Shown one piece after another: positions 5,374 through 8,947 of a DNA stretch of 8,947 nt (the stretch's first letter is position 1; every line of letters begins with the position of its first letter). A program made the position numbers and the translations under genes. The DNA comes from Mariprofundaceae bacterium. Its GTDB lineage: Bacteria; Pseudomonadota; Zetaproteobacteria; Mariprofundales; Mariprofundaceae. Location of the stretch: positions 1-8,947 of the forward strand of contig JALUXN010000253.1 in NCBI GenBank assembly GCA_027018975.1, given 5' to 3'. The notes beneath the pieces were generated by a model that was not told the origin of the DNA, made no database searches, and saw nothing but the letters and a program-made list of their open reading frames with translations.

Positions 5374-7557
5374 TCACATCATCTCCAGCGGATCGACATC
5401 GACTCTTAGCCGCACATCGCGGGGGATAGTGCGTTGCGATAGCAGCGGTTCGAGCTGCCATGGGAGCAGGGCTCGCGTGCAGTCACGCAGCAGCAGTTCA
5501 AAGCGGTAGTGGCCGGCCTGGCGCTCCATGGGGCAGGGCATCGGGCCGCTCATCTCGATGTCGTTGAGAGCCGGCTGACGGCGAATGGCGTTCGCCAGCT
5601 GGGCGGCTACGGTGGTGACGCGCTCCAGTTTGCGCGCCGAGAGCACCAGCCGCACCCAGCGCCCATAGGGTGGAAAAGCGAGCATCTCGCGCAGCTGTAA
5701 CTCCTCATCCAGCGTCGCTTCTGCGCTTGCGGCGTGGATGCGGTGAAACCAATCCGCCTCCGGCATGCGTGTCTGGATAATCACCCGCCCCGGCTTGTCA
5801 CCACGGCCGGCGCGGCCGGTCACCTGCGTCATCTGCTGCCACCAGCGTTCGCCGGCGCGGAAATCGGGCAGATTGATGCCCAGATCGGCATTGATCACCC
5901 CCACCAGCGTCACATTGGGGAAGTCGTGCCCCTTGACCAGCATCTGCGTGCCGATCAGGCAGTCGATATGACCGGCCGCAAAATCGTTCAGGGTCTGCTC
6001 CAGCCGCGCGTGGCTGGTGATGATGTCGCGATCAAAACGGGCGAAACGGAGCGTCGGCAGCTGGGCGGTGAGCCACTCATCGAGCTTCTCCGTCCCTTCA
6101 CCGAGCGGCAGCAACGCCGCCTCGCCGCACGCTTCGCAACTCTTCGGCACCCGCCGCCGATAGCCGCAGCTGTGGCAGCGCAACTGACCGGCGCGACGGT
6201 GCAGGGTCAGGCGCATCGAGCAGTCATGGCAAACCAGCACGTCACCGCACGCAGTGCACTGCAGCGCCGGCGCATAACCACGCCGATTGAGAAAGAGAAT
6301 TGTCTGCTCGCCGGCCTCCAGATTCGCCTGCATCGCTGCCAGCAGACGCGGCGACACCGGCTCATGGATCTGGCGCATATCGACGATTTCTGACTGAATG
6401 CCCGCCCGAATATCCGACTGAACCCCCACCGCCTGCTGCGGCAGGTCGAGTCGCTGATAACGCCCCTTACGCACCTGCCGCCAGCTCTCCAGACTCGGTG
6501 TCGCCGAGCCGAGCAGAATCGGCAACTTGAGCTCCTGCGCCAACAGCACCGCCATATCGCGCGCCGAGTAGCAGATGCCATCCTGCTGTTTGAAGCTGGC
6601 ATCGTGCTCCTCATCGACGACAATCATCCCCAACCGTGGCAGCGGCAGAAAGAGCGCCGAGCGGGTGCCGATGAGGATCTGTGTCTCCGCCAGATGGCTG
6701 CGCACCACCAGCCGCTCCTTGGGCGTCATCGCCGAGTGCCAGATCGCCACGCGGGCAAAGCGCTGCTGCAACCGCGCCAACCAGAGCGGCGTCAGGCCGA
6801 TCTCCGGCACCAGCACCAACACCTGCCGCTCTGCCGCCACCACCTCGGCGGCCGCACGCAGATAGACCTCCGTCTTGCCCGATCCGGTGCAGCCGAAGAG
6901 CAGGAATGGGGCAAAGGTGTCTCGCCGCGCCAATACTGCCGCGATGGCGCGCTGCTGATCGGCGTTGGGGGTGATGGCGTTGGAGGACTGTATCTGCGCG
7001 GCGTCATCATCGCTTGCCCAGCGCGCTGGCGGCACCACCTCCTCCAGCAGGCCGGCGCGGCACGCCGCATCAATCAGATAGCGGGCGCCGGCTGTGTTTG
7101 ACAGCCGTTGCAAGATGGTTTTCAGGGTGAGTGCAGTGCGGGTTTTGAACAGCCCCGCCAACGGGGCGAAACGATCGACAAAGATGGCGTCAGCGACCGG
7201 CCGGAAACGGCGCACATCGTGCGGCTGCGCCCAGCCGAGGGCGCTGTTCCAGAGATCGCCCGGCTGCGCCAGATAGTAGCGCCGCACCCGCTCCAGCCAG
7301 GCCAGACGGCGCACATCGAGCAGCGGTGCCGCATCGAGGCGATCATGCACCGGCTTCAGCGCGGTGATCTCGTTGTGATTCTCCGACAGCGCCACCAGCA
7401 GGCCGAAACGCATGCTTCGGCCAAACGGCACCTGCAGCCGAATGCCGATGGTGGGCGTGCCCAGATCGGCCGGCCAGCGGTAGGTGTAGGTGCCGGCCAG
7501 CGGTGCAAAAACCGCCACCTCGACACACTGCGCCACCTGCTCCGCCACCTCAGTCAA
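5374..7557 (-). CDS. priA: Primosomal protein PriA, replication-restart DNA helicase
   Basis: PriA recognises stalled or repaired replication forks and reloads the replisome through PriB/DnaT/DnaC-type partners. The 727-residue length matches E. coli PriA (732). The N-terminal DNA-binding domain comes first (VAVFAPLAGTYTYRWP; VPFGRSMRFGLLV). Helicase motifs follow: Walker A GCTGSGKTE (222-230), DEEH box (315-318), SATPSLES (351-358), GTQMLVKGHDFPNVTLV (536-552) and QVTGRAGRG (578-586). All eight zinc-binding cysteines are present in four CxxC pairs (434/437, 443/446, 461/464, 474/477). The C-terminal domain has FPPYGRWVRLVLS and ends RVDVDPLEMM. The longest frame starts at TTG 7557 with only a weak GAG upstream. 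In-frame GTG 7548 and GTG 7536 are alternatives, so the start is uncertain by a few residues. It lies 15 bp behind the deaD-like gene and is probably co-transcribed with it. Confidence 0.96.
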   Translation of the reverse strand: MTEVAEQVAQCVEVAVFAPLAGTYTYRWPADLGTPTIGIRLQVPFGRSMRFGLLVALSENHNEITALKPVHDRLDAAPLLDVRRLAWLERVRRYYLAQPGDLWNSALGWAQPHDVRRFRPVADAIFVDRFAPLAGLFKTRTALTLKTILQRLSNTAGARYLIDAACRAGLLEEVVPPARWASDDDAAQIQSSNAITPNADQQRAIAAVLARRDTFAPFLLFGCTGSGKTEVYLRAAAEVVAAERQVLVLVPEIGLTPLWLARLQQRFARVAIWHSAMTPKERLVVRSHLAETQILIGTRSALFLPLPRLGMIVVDEEHDASFKQQDGICYSARDMAVLLAQELKLPILLGSATPSLESWRQVRKGRYQRLDLPQQAVGVQSDIRAGIQSEIVDMRQIHEPVSPRLLAAMQANLEAGEQTILFLNRRGYAPALQCTACGDVLVCHDCSMRLTLHRRAGQLRCHSCGYRRRVPKSCEACGEAALLPLGEGTEKLDEWLTAQLPTLRFARFDRDIITSHARLEQTLNDFAAGHIDCLIGTQMLVKGHDFPNVTLVGVINADLGINLPDFRAGERWWQQMTQVTGRAGRGDKPGRVIIQTRMPEADWFHRIHAASAEATLDEELQLREMLAFPPYGRWVRLVLSARKLERVTTVAAQLANAIRRQPALNDIEMSGPMPCPMERQAGHYRFELLLRDCTRALLPWQLEPLLSQRTIPRDVRLRVDVDPLEMM

Positions 7558-7572
7558 TGGTGCTCAGTCTGC

Positions 7573-8947
7573 TTACTTTTTATTGCGCCTTGGCGGTTTG
7601 CGGCCGCCACGATCGTCGGCTTTGCCCTTTGCGCGCCCTCTGCCGGCCGGCTTCGCACCGCCTTTGCCGCGCGGCGGACGTCGATCCCCGGCATCACGCC
7701 GTGGCCGACGCGGTTTCGCCTCGCCCTCGCCGGCATCGAGCAGTTCGGCGTTGAGGCGGCGACCGCACACCTCGATCTGTTTCAACTCTTTGAACACCGC
7801 CTTCGGCATCCCCTCCGGCAGATCGACGCTGCTGCACTGATCACTGATCTGGACGCGGCCGATAAACTCGCTCTCCAGCCCCAGCTCATTGGCGATGGCG
7901 CCGACGATATTGCCCGCCTTCACGCCATGCGCCTCGCCGACATCAAGCTGATAACGCTGCATGCCGCGCTCCACCTTCGAGGCCAGCAGTTGTGATGCCG
8001 CGTGCACATCTACGCCCTGATACTGCTCACGCGAGCCGTTGCGCGTGCTGCGGCGCTTATCTTCCGGCGCATCAAAGCGAGGATTGCGCGGTTCGCGCGC
8101 GGGCGGCTGCGGCGCATCCTTGAGCAGCAGCGGCTTATCGCCCTGCGCCATCTTGGCCAGTGCGGCAGCGATCTCGTTGGCCGGCACATTGTGCTCTTGC
8201 CGATACTGCTCGACGATGTCGGCGAACAGCTCGAGGCCATCCTCCGACTCCAGCACATCGGTGATGCGCTGCTTGAATTCGGCGATGCGGCGGTCATTGA
8301 TCACCTCGGTGGTCGGCATCTGGAACGGCTCGATGCGCTTTTTGGTCACCTTCTCAATGGCGTAGAGCATCCGTTTCTCGCGCGGTGCGACAAAGAGAAT
8401 CGCATCGCCCTCGCGACCCGCGCGGCCGGTACGTCCGATGCGGTGGATGTAGGACTCGGTATCGTAAGGAATATCGTAATTGATCACGTGCGAAATACGC
8501 TCGACATCGAGCCCGCGCGCCGCCACATCGGTCGCCACGACAATATCCACCGCTCCTTTCTTGAGACGATTGACCGTCGCCTCGCGCTGTTTCTGGGTGA
8601 TGTCGCCGTTCAACGCCGCAACAGAAAAGCCGCGCGCCTCGAGCTTACCGGCAATCTCCTCGGTGGCGGTCTTGGTGCGCACAAAGACAATCATGCCATC
8701 GAACGGCTCCACTTCGAGGATACGGGTCAGAGCATCGAGCTTGTGACGACCGCTCACCATCCAGTAGCGCTGACGGATGGTCTCCGCCGTCTGCTGGGTC
8801 ATTTTGATCGTCACCTGTGCCGGATTGTTGAGGTGTTCGTTGGCAATTTTGCGAATCACCGGCGGCATGGTGGCCGAGAAGAGGGCGATCTGGCGCGCAT
8901 CGGGGGTCTGTTCGAGCACCCACTTCACATCGTCGATGAAGCCCATG
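7573..8947 (-). CDS. deaD: DEAD-box RNA helicase, DeaD/CsdA type, N-terminal part missing (runs off the right edge)
   Basis: This ATP-dependent RNA helicase family helps ribosome assembly and mRNA turnover, often in the cold. About 457 codons are visible; the first ATG at the edge is internal, since MGFIDDV normally follows the DEAD box. The visible protein has motif III SAT (about 24-26), helicase C motifs FVRTKT, VATDVAARGLDV (136-147) and HRIGRTGRAGR (167-177). A helical dimerisation-like stretch follows to about 270. A DbpA-type RNA-binding domain lies at about 328-390 (NIVGAIANELGLES, EFIGRVQISDQCSSVDLPEG). The last 50 residues are a basic Arg/Gly/Lys/Pro tail, as in CsdA-like proteins. 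The helicase core plus DbpA-type domain plus basic tail favour DeaD/CsdA over RhlE or SrmB; DbpA itself would be shorter. Walker A and the DEAD box lie outside the window. priA follows 15 bp downstream. Confidence 0.9.
   Translation of the reverse strand, partial: MGFIDDVKWVLEQTPDARQIALFSATMPPVIRKIANEHLNNPAQVTIKMTQQTAETIRQRYWMVSGRHKLDALTRILEVEPFDGMIVFVRTKTATEEIAGKLEARGFSVAALNGDITQKQREATVNRLKKGAVDIVVATDVAARGLDVERISHVINYDIPYDTESYIHRIGRTGRAGREGDAILFVAPREKRMLYAIEKVTKKRIEPFQMPTTEVINDRRIAEFKQRITDVLESEDGLELFADIVEQYRQEHNVPANEIAAALAKMAQGDKPLLLKDAPQPPAREPRNPRFDAPEDKRRSTRNGSREQYQGVDVHAASQLLASKVERGMQRYQLDVGEAHGVKAGNIVGAIANELGLESEFIGRVQISDQCSSVDLPEGMPKAVFKELKQIEVCGRRLNAELLDAGEGEAKPRRPRRDAGDRRPPRGKGGAKPAGRGRAKGKADDRGGRKPPRRNKK

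Noticed and set aside
7108..7995. Plus-strand 295-codon frame across the priA/deaD junction, and the other long plus-strand frames opposite priA
   Set aside because: They are antisense to two well-supported genes with complete motif sets and show no recognisable motif.

Overview
The window looks like ordinary chromosome from a Gram-negative proteobacterium. The evidence is an mla outer-membrane lipid-transport operon, an AsmA/YhdP-type envelope protein, an eight-cysteine PriA and a DeaD/CsdA-type helicase with a DbpA-like RNA-binding tail. The DNA is GC-rich, and I see no integrase, transposase, phage gene or CRISPR array. A gamma- or zetaproteobacterial origin is plausible, but the species cannot be fixed from sequence alone.

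Layout. Positions 1-3982, minus strand, read mlaF-mlaE-mlaD-mlaC and then a large AsmA/YhdP-like gene that runs off the left edge. The first four genes encode an ABC-type phospholipid transporter: ATPase, permease, periplasmic MCE protein and soluble lipid shuttle. The fifth gene is tightly spaced behind mlaC and appears to start at a CTG codon. Positions 3983-4060 are a short divergent control region. Positions 4061-4450, plus strand, encode a single-catalytic-cysteine MsrB. Positions 4451-4943 hold rpsT (ribosomal protein S20) with its promoter, a leader hairpin and a rho-independent terminator. Positions 4944-5140 appear non-coding and carry two hairpins, each followed by the same 8-bp word. 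Positions 5141-5324, minus strand, hold a terminator, tRNA-Leu(GAG) and its promoter. Positions 5374-8947, minus strand, hold priA, preceded by a deaD/csdA-type gene cut by the right edge.

How the genes work together. The left third is an envelope-lipid homeostasis operon that joins the Mla system to an AsmA-like protein, a family also implicated in phospholipid movement between membranes. The rest is housekeeping: methionine sulfoxide repair, ribosome assembly, a leucine tRNA, replication restart and RNA remodelling. I found no convincing undescribed system. The points most worth a second look are the CTG-initiated AsmA-like gene in the mla operon, the rpsT leader hairpin, and the repeated hairpin/GGACGACC structure between rpsT and the tRNA.
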